From an uncultured Treponema sp. (GTDB taxonomy: Bacteria; Spirochaetota; Spirochaetia; Treponematales; Treponemataceae), in the NCBI GenBank assembly GCA_937877515.1, contig CALFIX010000038.1, forward strand, positions 27,437 to 91,436: 64,000 bases of DNA, in the 5' to 3' direction. The translations under genes and the position numbers were made by a program. Below, in pieces: positions 33,724 through 41,878 of this stretch. Within the stretch, counting starts at the first letter, position 1, and every line of letters begins with the position of its first letter. Under the pieces are notes generated by a model. That model was not told the origin of the DNA. It saw only the letters and a program-made list of their open reading frames with translations, and ran no database searches.

Positions 33724-34944
33724 TTGTGTAGCAGTCCGTCTTTATACATTCACATTCCGTTTTGCGTTTCCAAATGCGACTACTGCGATTTTTTTAGCGT
33801 AGCGCAGGGCATGAGGCCTGTTGATGACTCTTACGTTTCTGCCGTTTTAAGGGAAGAAAAATTTTTCAGAAAAAAGCTTGATGTAGACTTCTGGTCTACT
33901 GTTTACATAGGTGGTGGAACTCCAAGCTTACTTTCATGTGGTCAGCTTGAAAAACTTTTGAGAGGCGTAAAGGCTTTTTCTTCTAAAGAGGTTACTGTAG
34001 AAGTAAATCCTGAAAGCCTGACAGAAAGCTTTATAAAAACTTTTCTTAATAATGGCGGAACCCGTATTTCTATGGGGGTTCAAAGCTTGAATGAAGCTTC
34101 TCTTTCTTTAGTTCACAGGCATTGCTCTTTACAAAAAACAAAGGAGGCCTTAGAGCTTGTAAGAAGTTTTAAAAATAATTCTTTTAGCTTAAATTTAGAC
34201 GTTATTGCCGGGCTTCCTGGTCTTACTGATGAAGCTTTTGTTAAATCACTAAAAGAAATTATTTCTTATTTTCCTGAACACATTTCTATGTACACTCTTA
34301 CCCTGGAAGAAAATACTCCACTTTATAAGCGTATAGAGGAAGGAGAGAAGTGGAGTGAAGAAAATGCAGACAGTCAATGGCTTTTAGGGCGAGATATTCT
34401 TTTTTCTTTAGGTTATAGGCAATACGAAGTTTCTAATTTTTCTAAAAATGGCTTTGAGAGTATTCATAATTTTTCTTACTGGAAACAGGAAGATTACGTG
34501 GGGCTTGGATGTGCCGCCTGTGGCTCCTTGTATGGTAAAGAGGGCGTGAGATTTGAAAATACTCATAATATAAGCGAATATATTGATTTCTGGACTAATT
34601 TTAATCTAGAGGCTATGGAAGAAAATGCCGTTTCATTTATAAAAAAGTCTGGAGTTTTTACTACAGAAAGCTTAAGTCCGGAGACAGAAGAATTTGAGTT
34701 TTTAATGATGGGCTTAAGAACTTTAAGAGGATGTTCTCAAAATGAGTACAAGAGAAGATATTCTTCCGTTTTACCGTGGAAAGGTTCTTTAAAAACACGC
34801 TTAGGCTTAGAAGCAGGTCTTTGGAAGGACTACCTAGAAAAAGGCTGGGCCAGGGTAGAGGAGATAAAGGATGACATTTATTATTCTCTTAGTGAAGAGG
34901 GAATTCTGTTTTTGAATAAGGTGCTTCAAAACCTCTTGACGTAA
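33724..34944 (+). CDS. hemW: HemW-like radical SAM protein
   Basis: Radical-SAM protein of 406 residues, related to anaerobic coproporphyrinogen oxidase but thought to be a haem chaperone. YIHIPFCVSKCDYCDF holds the [4Fe-4S] cysteines (14, 18, 21) in the C-x3-C-x2-C pattern, followed by YIGGGTPSLL, VEVNPESL, ISMGVQSLNEASL and the HemN C-terminal domain. HemW, unlike HemN, lacks the extra Cys after the third ligand, here replaced by Asp-Phe. The likely start is TTG 33724, immediately after the upstream stop; an upstream GAGG is about 12 nt away. The bS22-like gene's promoter lies in its last codons. Confidence 0.88.
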   Translation: MCSSPSLYIHIPFCVSKCDYCDFFSVAQGMRPVDDSYVSAVLREEKFFRKKLDVDFWSTVYIGGGTPSLLSCGQLEKLLRGVKAFSSKEVTVEVNPESLTESFIKTFLNNGGTRISMGVQSLNEASLSLVHRHCSLQKTKEALELVRSFKNNSFSLNLDVIAGLPGLTDEAFVKSLKEIISYFPEHISMYTLTLEENTPLYKRIEEGEKWSEENADSQWLLGRDILFSLGYRQYEVSNFSKNGFESIHNFSYWKQEDYVGLGCAACGSLYGKEGVRFENTHNISEYIDFWTNFNLEAMEENAVSFIKKSGVFTTESLSPETEEFEFLMMGLRTLRGCSQNEYKRRYSSVLPWKGSLKTRLGLEAGLWKDYLEKGWARVEEIKDDIYYSLSEEGILFLNKVLQNLLT

Positions 34945-34964
34945 AGCATAAAAATATAGATAAT
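34936..34964 (+). promoter_or_regulatory. Promoter for the mS38-like small protein
   Basis: TTGACG (34936-34941), 17-nt spacer, GATAAT (34959-34964). The -35 overlaps the last codons of hemW. Predicted start near 34971. Confidence 0.65.
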
Positions 34965-34995
34965 ACTTGACACTTACTTTATAAGGAGTTCTATC

Positions 34996-35085
34996 GTGCC
35001 CTGTGGAAAGAAAAGAAAGCGCGCAAAGATAGCGACACATAAGCGCAAGAAGAAGCTTAGAAGAAACAGGCATAAGAGTAAGTAA
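34996..35085 (+). CDS. 29-residue basic protein, AURKAIP1/COX24 (mS38/bS22-like)
   Basis: Tiny, extremely basic protein: GTG start, MPCGKKRKRAKIATHKRKKK, then LRRNRHKSK. AAGGAG stands 7 nt before the GTG, with a good promoter upstream and two strong terminators downstream, so it is a complete monocistronic unit. The K/R-rich pattern KxATHKRKKxLRRNRHK matches the AURKAIP1/COX24 domain, which is mitochondrial mS38 and the small mycobacterial ribosomal protein called bS22. I infer a small-subunit ribosomal protein near the decoding centre. Confidence 0.85.
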   Translation: MPCGKKRKRAKIATHKRKKKLRRNRHKSK

Positions 35086-35119
35086 GCGGCTTTTTGGTGT
35101 AAAAGTCAGAAAGGCGTTT

Positions 35120-35150
35120 GGCTCTCTTAATTTTAAAGAGCCCTCTTTTT
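35120..35150 (+). terminator. First terminator after the mS38-like gene
   Basis: GGCTCT (35120-35125) pairs with AGAGCC (35137-35142) around an 11-nt loop and is followed by CTCTTTTT. Confidence 0.75.
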
Positions 35151-35156
35151 GCCCAG

Positions 35157-35185
35157 AAAGACCGCAGAAATGCGGTCTTTTTTTT
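35157..35185 (+). terminator. Second, strong terminator directly before dxs
   Basis: AAAGACCGCA-GAAA-TGCGGTCTTT: a perfect 10-bp stem with a GAAA tetraloop (35157-35180), then a T-run to 35185. Only 15 nt separate it from the dxs start codon. Confidence 0.9.
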
Positions 35186-35200
35186 CGTTACGGAGTTTAA

Positions 35201-37108
35201 ATGCTATTACAGTCTATAAATTCGCCAGAAGATCTCAAAAAGCTTTCGGAAAAGCAATTGGCTTCACTTTCCGAAGAGATTCGTCATATTATTATAGAAA
35301 CAGTAAGTAAAAACGGCGGACATTTAGCTTCTAATCTTGGTGTTGTAGAGTTAACGATTGCACTTCATAGAATTTTTAACAGCCCCGAGGATGCAATTGT
35401 TTGGGACGTAAGTCATCAGTGTTATGCTCATAAGCTTCTTACGGGTCGGTATAAAGATTTTGAGACTTTAAGACAAAGAGACGGTCTTTCTGGTTTTACC
35501 CGTATTCAGGAAAGTCCTCATGATTTTTTTGATGCAGGTCATTCATCTTCTTCCATTTCTTCTGCTCTGGGGCTTTTAACAGCATGGTCAATTCAAAAAA
35601 GAAATGATAAGGTTATTGCTGTTATAGGTGATGGAGCTTTAACAGGGGGAATGGCTTTTGAGGCGTTAAGTCATGCAGGTCATCTTTCAAAAAATTTAAT
35701 TGTCATCGTAAATGATAATCAGATGTCTATAAGCCGCAATACGGGGGCAATCTCCCGTTATCTTTCAAGGCTGACAACTACTACAAGCTATCAGAGACTA
35801 AGGTATTTGTTTGATAAGGGCATTGATTCAATACCTTATGTTAACAGACATATTGGAAAATTTGTTTTCCGTGTAAAGAGGGCCTTAAAAGGGCTTTTCC
35901 TAACAAATAACCTGTTTGTAGATTTAGGGTTTGAATACGTTGGTCCTTTAAATGGGCATGACATAGAGCAGTTAGAGCAGACTTTCAGACGCATAAAAAA
36001 GATTCCTCGTCCAGTTGTTGTTCATGTTGTTACTAAAAAAGGCAAGGGGTATTCTCCTGCCGAAAATAATCCTTCCGCTTTTCACGGTGTGGGACCATTC
36101 AATATTTCTGACGGAGTTGTAGAAAAATTTGACTCCTTAAGTTTTACGGAAGCTTTCAGTAGAAAAATGGTCTTGCTTGGAGAAAAAAATCCAAAGGTCT
36201 GTGCAATTACTGCCGCCATGTCAAAAGGTACGGGGCTGGATTCTTTTGCCCGCCACTATAGAGAAAGGTTTTTTGATGTAGGAATTGCAGAAGAGCATGC
36301 CGTAACCTTTGCAGGTGGTCTTTCTGCAGGCGGACTTATTCCTGTTTGTGCAATTTATTCAACATTTATTCAGCGTTCAGTAGATCAGATTATAGAAGAC
36401 ATAGCTTTGCAAAAGAGGCATGTTGTAATTGCTTTAGATAGAGCTGGAGCTGTCGGTGCCGACGGGGAAACTCATCAGGGAATTTTTGATATCGCACTTT
36501 TTAGACCTGTCCCTAACCTTACGTTAATGACTGTTTGTTCTGCAAAAGACCTGGAAGTTTCTTTAGATTGGGCCATAGATGAAGCTTTGGGACCTGTTGT
36601 CTTGCGCTGGGCAAAATCTTCCTGTCCTTCAGAAATAAGTGTTTTTTCTAAGCCGGTTATTCAGGGAAGGGGACTTTTAGTTTACGCAGAAGATGTTTCT
36701 CCAACTCTGGCCGTAAATTTTGAAGAGAAAGCAAAAGATGTTCTGATTGTATGTACAGGAGGTATGTATTCAGAAAGTCTTACGGCATTGAGGTCGCTTC
36801 TATTAGACGGCATAAATACGGACATTTATGTTTTGCGTTTTATAAAACCGTTTGACGAAAGCTATTTTATAAGCATTGCTTCTAAGTATAAGGCTGTTGT
36901 TTTTGTGGAAGACGGCGTAAGAGCTGGTGGAATTTCTGAGAGTTTAGTTTTGCTTTTGCGTAATAATAAAAAGACTTCAGGCGTAAGGACAGAGGTCCTA
37001 GCTTTTTCAGACAGCTTTGTTTCTAACGGAAGCAGGGAAGAAATATTTGAAAATGTTGGTTTAGATGCTTTTAGTATTCATAAAAAAGTATTAGCGCTTG
37101 TCAGGTAA
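35201..37108 (+). CDS. dxs: 1-deoxy-D-xylulose-5-phosphate synthase
   Basis: First enzyme of the MEP isoprenoid pathway; joins pyruvate and glyceraldehyde-3-phosphate using thiamine diphosphate. Of 635 residues. Blocks: GGHLASNLGVVELTIALH, VWDVSHQCYAHKLLTGR, the thiamine-diphosphate motif GDGALTGGMAFEAL (about 143-156) with VIVNDNQMSI, then DVGIAEEHAVTFAGGL and the C-terminal transketolase domain. ATG 35201 has a moderate Shine-Dalgarno (ACGGAG, 6 nt). A strong terminator lies 15 nt upstream and no promoter is apparent between them. The folP gene follows after 19 nt. Confidence 0.96.
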   Translation: MLLQSINSPEDLKKLSEKQLASLSEEIRHIIIETVSKNGGHLASNLGVVELTIALHRIFNSPEDAIVWDVSHQCYAHKLLTGRYKDFETLRQRDGLSGFTRIQESPHDFFDAGHSSSSISSALGLLTAWSIQKRNDKVIAVIGDGALTGGMAFEALSHAGHLSKNLIVIVNDNQMSISRNTGAISRYLSRLTTTTSYQRLRYLFDKGIDSIPYVNRHIGKFVFRVKRALKGLFLTNNLFVDLGFEYVGPLNGHDIEQLEQTFRRIKKIPRPVVVHVVTKKGKGYSPAENNPSAFHGVGPFNISDGVVEKFDSLSFTEAFSRKMVLLGEKNPKVCAITAAMSKGTGLDSFARHYRERFFDVGIAEEHAVTFAGGLSAGGLIPVCAIYSTFIQRSVDQIIEDIALQKRHVVIALDRAGAVGADGETHQGIFDIALFRPVPNLTLMTVCSAKDLEVSLDWAIDEALGPVVLRWAKSSCPSEISVFSKPVIQGRGLLVYAEDVSPTLAVNFEEKAKDVLIVCTGGMYSESLTALRSLLLDGINTDIYVLRFIKPFDESYFISIASKYKAVVFVEDGVRAGGISESLVLLLRNNKKTSGVRTEVLAFSDSFVSNGSREEIFENVGLDAFSIHKKVLALVR

Positions 37109-37127
37109 AAAAAATGCAGGTGAAAAA

Positions 37128-37958
37128 ATGAAAACACTTTTGTTTGGAAAAAAAACAATTCAAACTCAAAATCCGGCCTTTGTTATGGGAATAGTAAATT
37201 GTACTCCGGACAGTTTTTTTAAGGAGAGTCGTGGCGGAAAAAAGAGGGCCTTACGTCTGATAGAAGAAGGTGCTGATATCCTGGATTTGGGAGCTGAATC
37301 AACCAGACCCGGTTCAGACTTTATAAGTGCAGAAGAAGAAATAAAGCGCCTTATACCGGTTTTGCGTTCAATACGAAAGGAGAGTGATATTCCCATAAGC
37401 ATAGATACCCGTAAAAAAAGCGTTATGGAAGCCTGCTACAATGAAGGTGCAGATTGTGTAAATGATATTTCTGCCTTAGAAGATGATGAAGAACTTTCTT
37501 TTTTTGTAAAAGAAAAGGAACTCTCCGTCATTCTAATGCATAAGAGGGGCTCTCCAAGGGACATGCAAAAAAATACGCGCTATGCAGATGTTTTTAACGA
37601 AGTAAGCCGATACTTAAAAGAGAGGGCTTTATTTGCTCAAAGCTGCGGCATAAGTAAAGAACGTATAATTGTTGATCCTGGAATTGGTTTTGCAAAAGAT
37701 ACAGAAAGCTGTGTACGTCTTATAGCAGAATGTGGTAAGCTTTGTGGTGGAGAATACCCTGTGTTGATGGCTTTAAGCCGAAAATCTTTTCTTAAAGATT
37801 TAACTTTAAGGGCTGTAGAAGACAGACTTGGAGGAACGCTTTGTGCAAATATCCTTAGCGTTTGTAACGGAGCTTCTCTTTTGAGAGTTCACGATGTTGC
37901 AGCGACTGTAGATGCTCTGAAAGTGCTAAAAGCTGTAGGTTACAGTAAAGGAAAGTAA
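37128..37958 (+). CDS. folP: Dihydropteroate synthase
   Basis: Condenses p-aminobenzoate with dihydropterin pyrophosphate in folate synthesis. TIM-barrel of 276 residues with MGIVNCTPDSFF (about 19-30), ILDLGAESTRPGSDFI, ISIDTRKKSVMEACY, VNDISALEDDEEL, MHKRGSP and the IIVDPGIGFAKD loop. ATG 37128 follows AGGTGAAAAA. The frame is open further upstream into dxs, but those residues do not look like DHPS. It is tightly spaced to dxs and to cdaA (18 nt), so the three are likely one transcript. Confidence 0.93.
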   Translation: MKTLLFGKKTIQTQNPAFVMGIVNCTPDSFFKESRGGKKRALRLIEEGADILDLGAESTRPGSDFISAEEEIKRLIPVLRSIRKESDIPISIDTRKKSVMEACYNEGADCVNDISALEDDEELSFFVKEKELSVILMHKRGSPRDMQKNTRYADVFNEVSRYLKERALFAQSCGISKERIIVDPGIGFAKDTESCVRLIAECGKLCGGEYPVLMALSRKSFLKDLTLRAVEDRLGGTLCANILSVCNGASLLRVHDVAATVDALKVLKAVGYSKGK

Positions 37959-37976
37959 GCATATAAATGAGGAATT

Positions 37977-38792
37977 ATGAATACTTTTGATAGTTTATTA
38001 AAAATATATGATGTAATAAGACCTGTCCTGGACGTAGCAATACTTACGTTCCTTTTGTACAAGGCTTATACTCTTATGACTCGTACAAATGCACTTCAAA
38101 TTGTAAAAGCTGCTTTAATAGTCGCTCTGGCCTATGCCGTAGTTGTCATACTGAATCTGGACACAATGCTATGGATTTTTAGCATTTTGGCTCCGGGATT
38201 GCTTATGGCGTTTGCAATTGTTTTCCAGCCGGAGCTGAGGAAAATGCTTTTAAAGCTCGGACAAGCTGAATGGTTTGCCTTTGGAAGCCGAAGTAAACAT
38301 ACCTACGTAGACTCTGTTCTTATAGCTGCAGAAATGCTTTCTAAACAGAAACGCGGAATGCTTGCGGTCTTCATGCGACATACAAAGCTTGATAATATTA
38401 TAGAAACTGGAACTAAGTTAAATGCAGATCTTTCTTCTAGCCTGTTAGTTACAATTTTTGGCCACGATACACCGCTTCATGACGGAGCCTGCTTCATACA
38501 AGGCGGAAAACTTGTTGCTGCAGGCTGCTTTTTGCCTTTAAGTGAACAGTATGACATAAAGAAAACTTTTGGAACTAGACATAGAGCAGCTTTAGGACTT
38601 TCTGAAGTAACAGACAGTGTAGTTTTAGTTGTTAGTGAAGAAAGCGGTGCCATTAGCCTGGCTTATGATTCAAAGCTTCACTATGACCTTACAATGGAAC
38701 AGCTGACACGTATTCTGGAAGCTCAGCTGGATATTACTCCAGATGAACAGAAAATAGAGGACACCGTAGATGAACACAAAGCAATTTCTTGA
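37977..38792 (+). CDS. cdaA: Membrane diadenylate cyclase
   Basis: Makes the second messenger c-di-AMP from two ATP. It has three N-terminal membrane helices (within about 15-85) and a DisA_N (DAC) domain with the catalytic DGA (169-171, in HDTPLHDGACF) and the ATP-binding GTRHRAALG (RHR 201-203). The length of 271 residues fits CdaA. In other bacteria CdaA acts with CdaR and often GlmM; cdaR follows here with a 23-nt overlap, but glmM is not nearby. c-di-AMP controls potassium and osmolyte homeostasis. Confidence 0.94.
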   Translation: MNTFDSLLKIYDVIRPVLDVAILTFLLYKAYTLMTRTNALQIVKAALIVALAYAVVVILNLDTMLWIFSILAPGLLMAFAIVFQPELRKMLLKLGQAEWFAFGSRSKHTYVDSVLIAAEMLSKQKRGMLAVFMRHTKLDNIIETGTKLNADLSSSLLVTIFGHDTPLHDGACFIQGGKLVAAGCFLPLSEQYDIKKTFGTRHRAALGLSEVTDSVVLVVSEESGAISLAYDSKLHYDLTMEQLTRILEAQLDITPDEQKIEDTVDEHKAIS

Positions 38793-39774
38793 TAAGTTAA
38801 CGGATAACTGGCCTGCAAAAATAATATGTTTTGTTCTGGCAATTTTAATTTATTTCTTTCATCAGATGTCTGTTTTAGGAAAAAAAACTTTTACTGTCCC
38901 TCTTACAATTGAGTCTTCGGGGCTTGTAAGTTCTTCTTCACAAGACGGTTACAGATATATAAAAGTTACGGTGCGCGGTAAAAAAGACCAGCTTGCTACA
39001 GTCTCTGAAAGTGACTTTAAGGCTTATCTTGATATTACTCATCAGACAGAAGAGGGGCATTTTGAATTTCCTGTTCAGGTTGAACCTGCTGAGCGTGTGT
39101 TGCTTATGGAACCTTTAGAAATAAAGGCAAGCCCTGAAAGAATTGCCCTGGACATAGAGAAAACAGTTTTTAAGTTTGTAACGGTTAAACCTTCTTTTTC
39201 GGGAGAGGTAGCTTATGGTTATGAGCAGGTCGGTGCAACTGTAGAACCGGGCAGCATAAGGGTCTCCGGCCCAAGAAGTCTTGTAGAAAGTTTGGATGCT
39301 GTTTATACGGATGCCGTAGATGTAAAAGACCTTTCCGGTGATGAAGCAAGAACTGTCCGTTTGATTTCTCCAAGCAGACTTTTAACCTTAAATACATCTG
39401 CAACAGTTACTGTAGATGTAAAAGTTAGACCTGTAGGAATGACAAAGACTATAGAAAATATAGAAATAAGTTTTGAAAATATTTCTGACTTCTTAGAAAT
39501 AACTTCTTCTTCATCTTCTGTTTTAAATGTTGTTTTAGAAGGTGACCTTCTTGTCTTAGAAAATGTAAGTGCGGAATTGATTTCTGTATATGCTGATTGT
39601 TCTGGCATCATAGAAGAAGGTGATTACGATATACCTGTCGTTGTTGTTGTTCCTTCTAAAACAAAGCTTGCTTCTCAGTCAATTGCAGTTGTTTCCGTAA
39701 CAGTCGGGCAAAAAACTGTAGAAGCTGTGGAAGAAGAAAAATTACCTCAGATAGAGGAGCCTATAACAGAATGA
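38770..39774 (+). CDS. CdaR-type YbbR-domain protein
   Basis: Regulator of CdaA. Short cytoplasmic start, one membrane helix (about 17-31, AKIICFVLAILIYFF), then an extracytoplasmic part with YbbR repeats (VTVRGKKDQLATVSESDFKA, then VRVSGPRSLVESLDAVYT and VVLEGDLL-like units, each about 85 residues). An acidic Glu-rich end closes it. The start codon overlaps the cdaA end by 23 nt. CdaR usually lowers CdaA activity; here that is by analogy. acpS overlaps its 3' end by 4 nt. Confidence 0.88.
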   Translation: MNTKQFLDKLTDNWPAKIICFVLAILIYFFHQMSVLGKKTFTVPLTIESSGLVSSSSQDGYRYIKVTVRGKKDQLATVSESDFKAYLDITHQTEEGHFEFPVQVEPAERVLLMEPLEIKASPERIALDIEKTVFKFVTVKPSFSGEVAYGYEQVGATVEPGSIRVSGPRSLVESLDAVYTDAVDVKDLSGDEARTVRLISPSRLLTLNTSATVTVDVKVRPVGMTKTIENIEISFENISDFLEITSSSSSVLNVVLEGDLLVLENVSAELISVYADCSGIIEEGDYDIPVVVVVPSKTKLASQSIAVVSVTVGQKTVEAVEEEKLPQIEEPITE

Positions 39775-40163
39775 TTTTTGGAATAGGATGTGACATTGTT
39801 CAGGTAAAAAGATTTTCTAGCTGGGTTTCCAAGCCAGAACTCTTAAAACGTTTTTTTTCTGAAGAAGAATTATATAATCAAAAAGATTTAAAAAATATAA
39901 GCGACCAAAGGCTTTGGGAATATTATGCAGTCAGGTTTGCTGCAAAAGAGGCTTTTTCCAAGGCTCTGGGAACAGGCTTAAAAGGTTTTTCGTTGCGAGA
40001 GCTTTGTGTTAAAAAAGAAAAGAATGGCAGACCGTTTTTATGTGTAAAAGGAAACGCAAAAAAACTTTTGGAAGAAATGTGTTCTGAAAATATATGCGTA
40101 CACCTTTCTTTAAGCCATGAAAAAGAGTATGCTATAGCATACGTTATTATAGAAACTTTTTAG
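39771..40163 (+). CDS. acpS: Holo-[acyl-carrier-protein] synthase
   Basis: Phosphopantetheinyl transferase that activates ACP for lipid synthesis. 130 residues with GIGCDIVQVKRF (Asp8 metal ligand) and RFAAKEAFSKALGTGL (Glu about 57), then a C-terminal VHLSLSHEKEYAIAYVI. The ATGA overlap with the preceding gene indicates translational coupling to cdaR. The linkage of c-di-AMP and lipid genes is frequent in bacteria and not necessarily functional. Confidence 0.94.
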   Translation: MIFGIGCDIVQVKRFSSWVSKPELLKRFFSEEELYNQKDLKNISDQRLWEYYAVRFAAKEAFSKALGTGLKGFSLRELCVKKEKNGRPFLCVKGNAKKLLEEMCSENICVHLSLSHEKEYAIAYVIIETF

Positions 40164-40180
40164 AGGTTTGGAGGTAAGAG

Positions 40181-41095
40181 ATGGCAACAAAGCCTACCGG
40201 TAGCAATTCTAAAGATTCTGAAGAAGTAAAAAAGCCTGCAATTTCTTACTGGGCAAAAGAAAAAATGGAATGTCCTGTGTGCCATAAAATGTTTGAACAG
40301 GAGGTCATGCACAAGGGTGGCGGACGCATGATAGCCGGAAACCTTACAGATGAGCTTCACCGTAATTTTGAACCTTCAAAAAAGTTTGGACGCGTTTATC
40401 CTCTCATTTATGAAATTGGCTGCTGTCCAAAATGTAATGCCGCATTCTTCTGGAAGGATTTTACAGATATAAAAGATAAGGTTAGTTTTGATCGCATTCA
40501 GCAGGATGAAGAAAGACGTAAAAAGGCTGTAGATGCAATTTTTCCTTATTACAATTTAAGGGAATCCCGCACTCTTTTTGACGGAGCTGCAATGTATTAT
40601 CTAGCCTTGCTAACTTATGATAAGGTAGATTTAGCTTATGCCCCCACATTCAAGAGGGCAGAAATTTCCTTGCGCTTAGCATGGCTTTGTAAAGATTTAG
40701 AGCGTGTGTGCCCGGGTCATAATTATGAATACGTTTCTCAGGTGTTTTATAGAAAAGCTCTGTTCTTTTATCAGCAGACGCTAATAAATGAGACTGGCCG
40801 CATAGAAACCATAGAAAATGTTGGAAATTTTGGTCCTGATGTAGATAAGAATTATGGTTATGACGGAGTTATTTATCTTTGTGGTCTTCTTGAATATAAG
40901 TATGGTCAGACAGAGGATGAGTCTCTGCGTTTAAAAAAATTGGATGAATATAAACGTGCCATTGCGCGAATTTTTGGTCTTGGAAAATCCAGTAAAAGTA
41001 AGCCGGGACCTCTCTTGGAAGTTGCACGTAGCCTTTATGATAAACTGACCGAAGAGCTTTCAAGCAATAATATTTTTAGTGATGATGATGAATAA
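40181..41095 (+). CDS. DUF2225 family protein
   Basis: Cytosolic protein of 304 residues of the DUF2225 family. It has an N-terminal zinc-ribbon pair, CPVC near residue 32 and CCPKC near 85, separated by a region with the typical FxRxxP-like YEIGCCPKCNAAFFWKDF run, then a mainly helical C-terminal part with TPR-like pairs (YLALLTYDKVDLAYAPTFKR; WLCKDLERV). ATG 40181 follows GGAGG by about 7 nt. The function is unknown. It is 3 nt ahead of truA. Confidence 0.85.
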   Translation: MATKPTGSNSKDSEEVKKPAISYWAKEKMECPVCHKMFEQEVMHKGGGRMIAGNLTDELHRNFEPSKKFGRVYPLIYEIGCCPKCNAAFFWKDFTDIKDKVSFDRIQQDEERRKKAVDAIFPYYNLRESRTLFDGAAMYYLALLTYDKVDLAYAPTFKRAEISLRLAWLCKDLERVCPGHNYEYVSQVFYRKALFFYQQTLINETGRIETIENVGNFGPDVDKNYGYDGVIYLCGLLEYKYGQTEDESLRLKKLDEYKRAIARIFGLGKSSKSKPGPLLEVARSLYDKLTEELSSNNIFSDDDE

Positions 41096-41098
41096 AAA

Positions 41099-41878
41099 AT
41101 GACAAATATACTTTTAACAATTTCTTATGACGGAACTGATTTCTGCGGCTGGCAGAGGCAGGATGTAAAAGCAGGGGAACCTTTAGTCCGTACAGTTCAG
41201 GGCTCTGTGGAAGATGCCTTAAAGAAAATGCTTGGAGCAGACATAAGTATTCAAGGCTCTGGCCGTACAGATAGCGGTGTTCACGCTCGTGCTCAGAAAG
41301 CCACTTTTTTTTGCCCCATAGATACTATTCCCGAAGAAAATTATGTCAGGGCATTAAATGCCATTCTGCCTAAAGATGTTCGTATATTAAAGGCAGAGAA
41401 AGTTGATGAAAAATTAAGTGCCCGTTTTTCTGCAACAAGCCGTTCTTATCGTTATTTTATGTATTTTAACGGAGCCGCCCCTGCGGACAGAAGTCGATAT
41501 GTCTGGAACCTTACTCATATACCAAATGTAGAAAATTTAAGCCAGATGGCATCTGTTTTAGGTGGAGAACAGGATTTTAAAACTTTTACTGCCAGCGGAG
41601 ACAAGAGCCTTTCTACTTTCCGCTATATAGATTCAGCTAAGTTTTATTTGCAGGATGAAAATACACTGGTCTTTGAAATTGAAGCAAATGCGTTTTTGTG
41701 GCGCATGGTCAGAAGTCTTACAGGTACTTTGATTCAAGCTGACCAGAAAGGGTATGACAAGGAATGGTTTAAAAATTGCCTTGAAAGCTGCGACCGCACA
41801 AAGGCTTTAGTTACGGCTCCTCCGACAGGACTTTTTTTGTGGGATGTAAAGTTTGACGGAGTTCGCCGTCACGTTTAG
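41099..41878 (+). CDS. truA: tRNA pseudouridine synthase A
   Basis: Makes pseudouridine at positions 38-40 of tRNA. 259 residues with YDGTDFCGWQRQ, catalytic Asp58 in GSGRTDSGVHARAQ, SYRYFMYF, and the C-terminal FLWRMVRSLTGTLI. It starts 3 nt after the DUF2225 stop without its own clear ribosome site and is likely coupled. The stop codons of truA and the convergent priA are directly adjacent. Confidence 0.95.
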   Translation: MTNILLTISYDGTDFCGWQRQDVKAGEPLVRTVQGSVEDALKKMLGADISIQGSGRTDSGVHARAQKATFFCPIDTIPEENYVRALNAILPKDVRILKAEKVDEKLSARFSATSRSYRYFMYFNGAAPADRSRYVWNLTHIPNVENLSQMASVLGGEQDFKTFTASGDKSLSTFRYIDSAKFYLQDENTLVFEIEANAFLWRMVRSLTGTLIQADQKGYDKEWFKNCLESCDRTKALVTAPPTGLFLWDVKFDGVRRHV

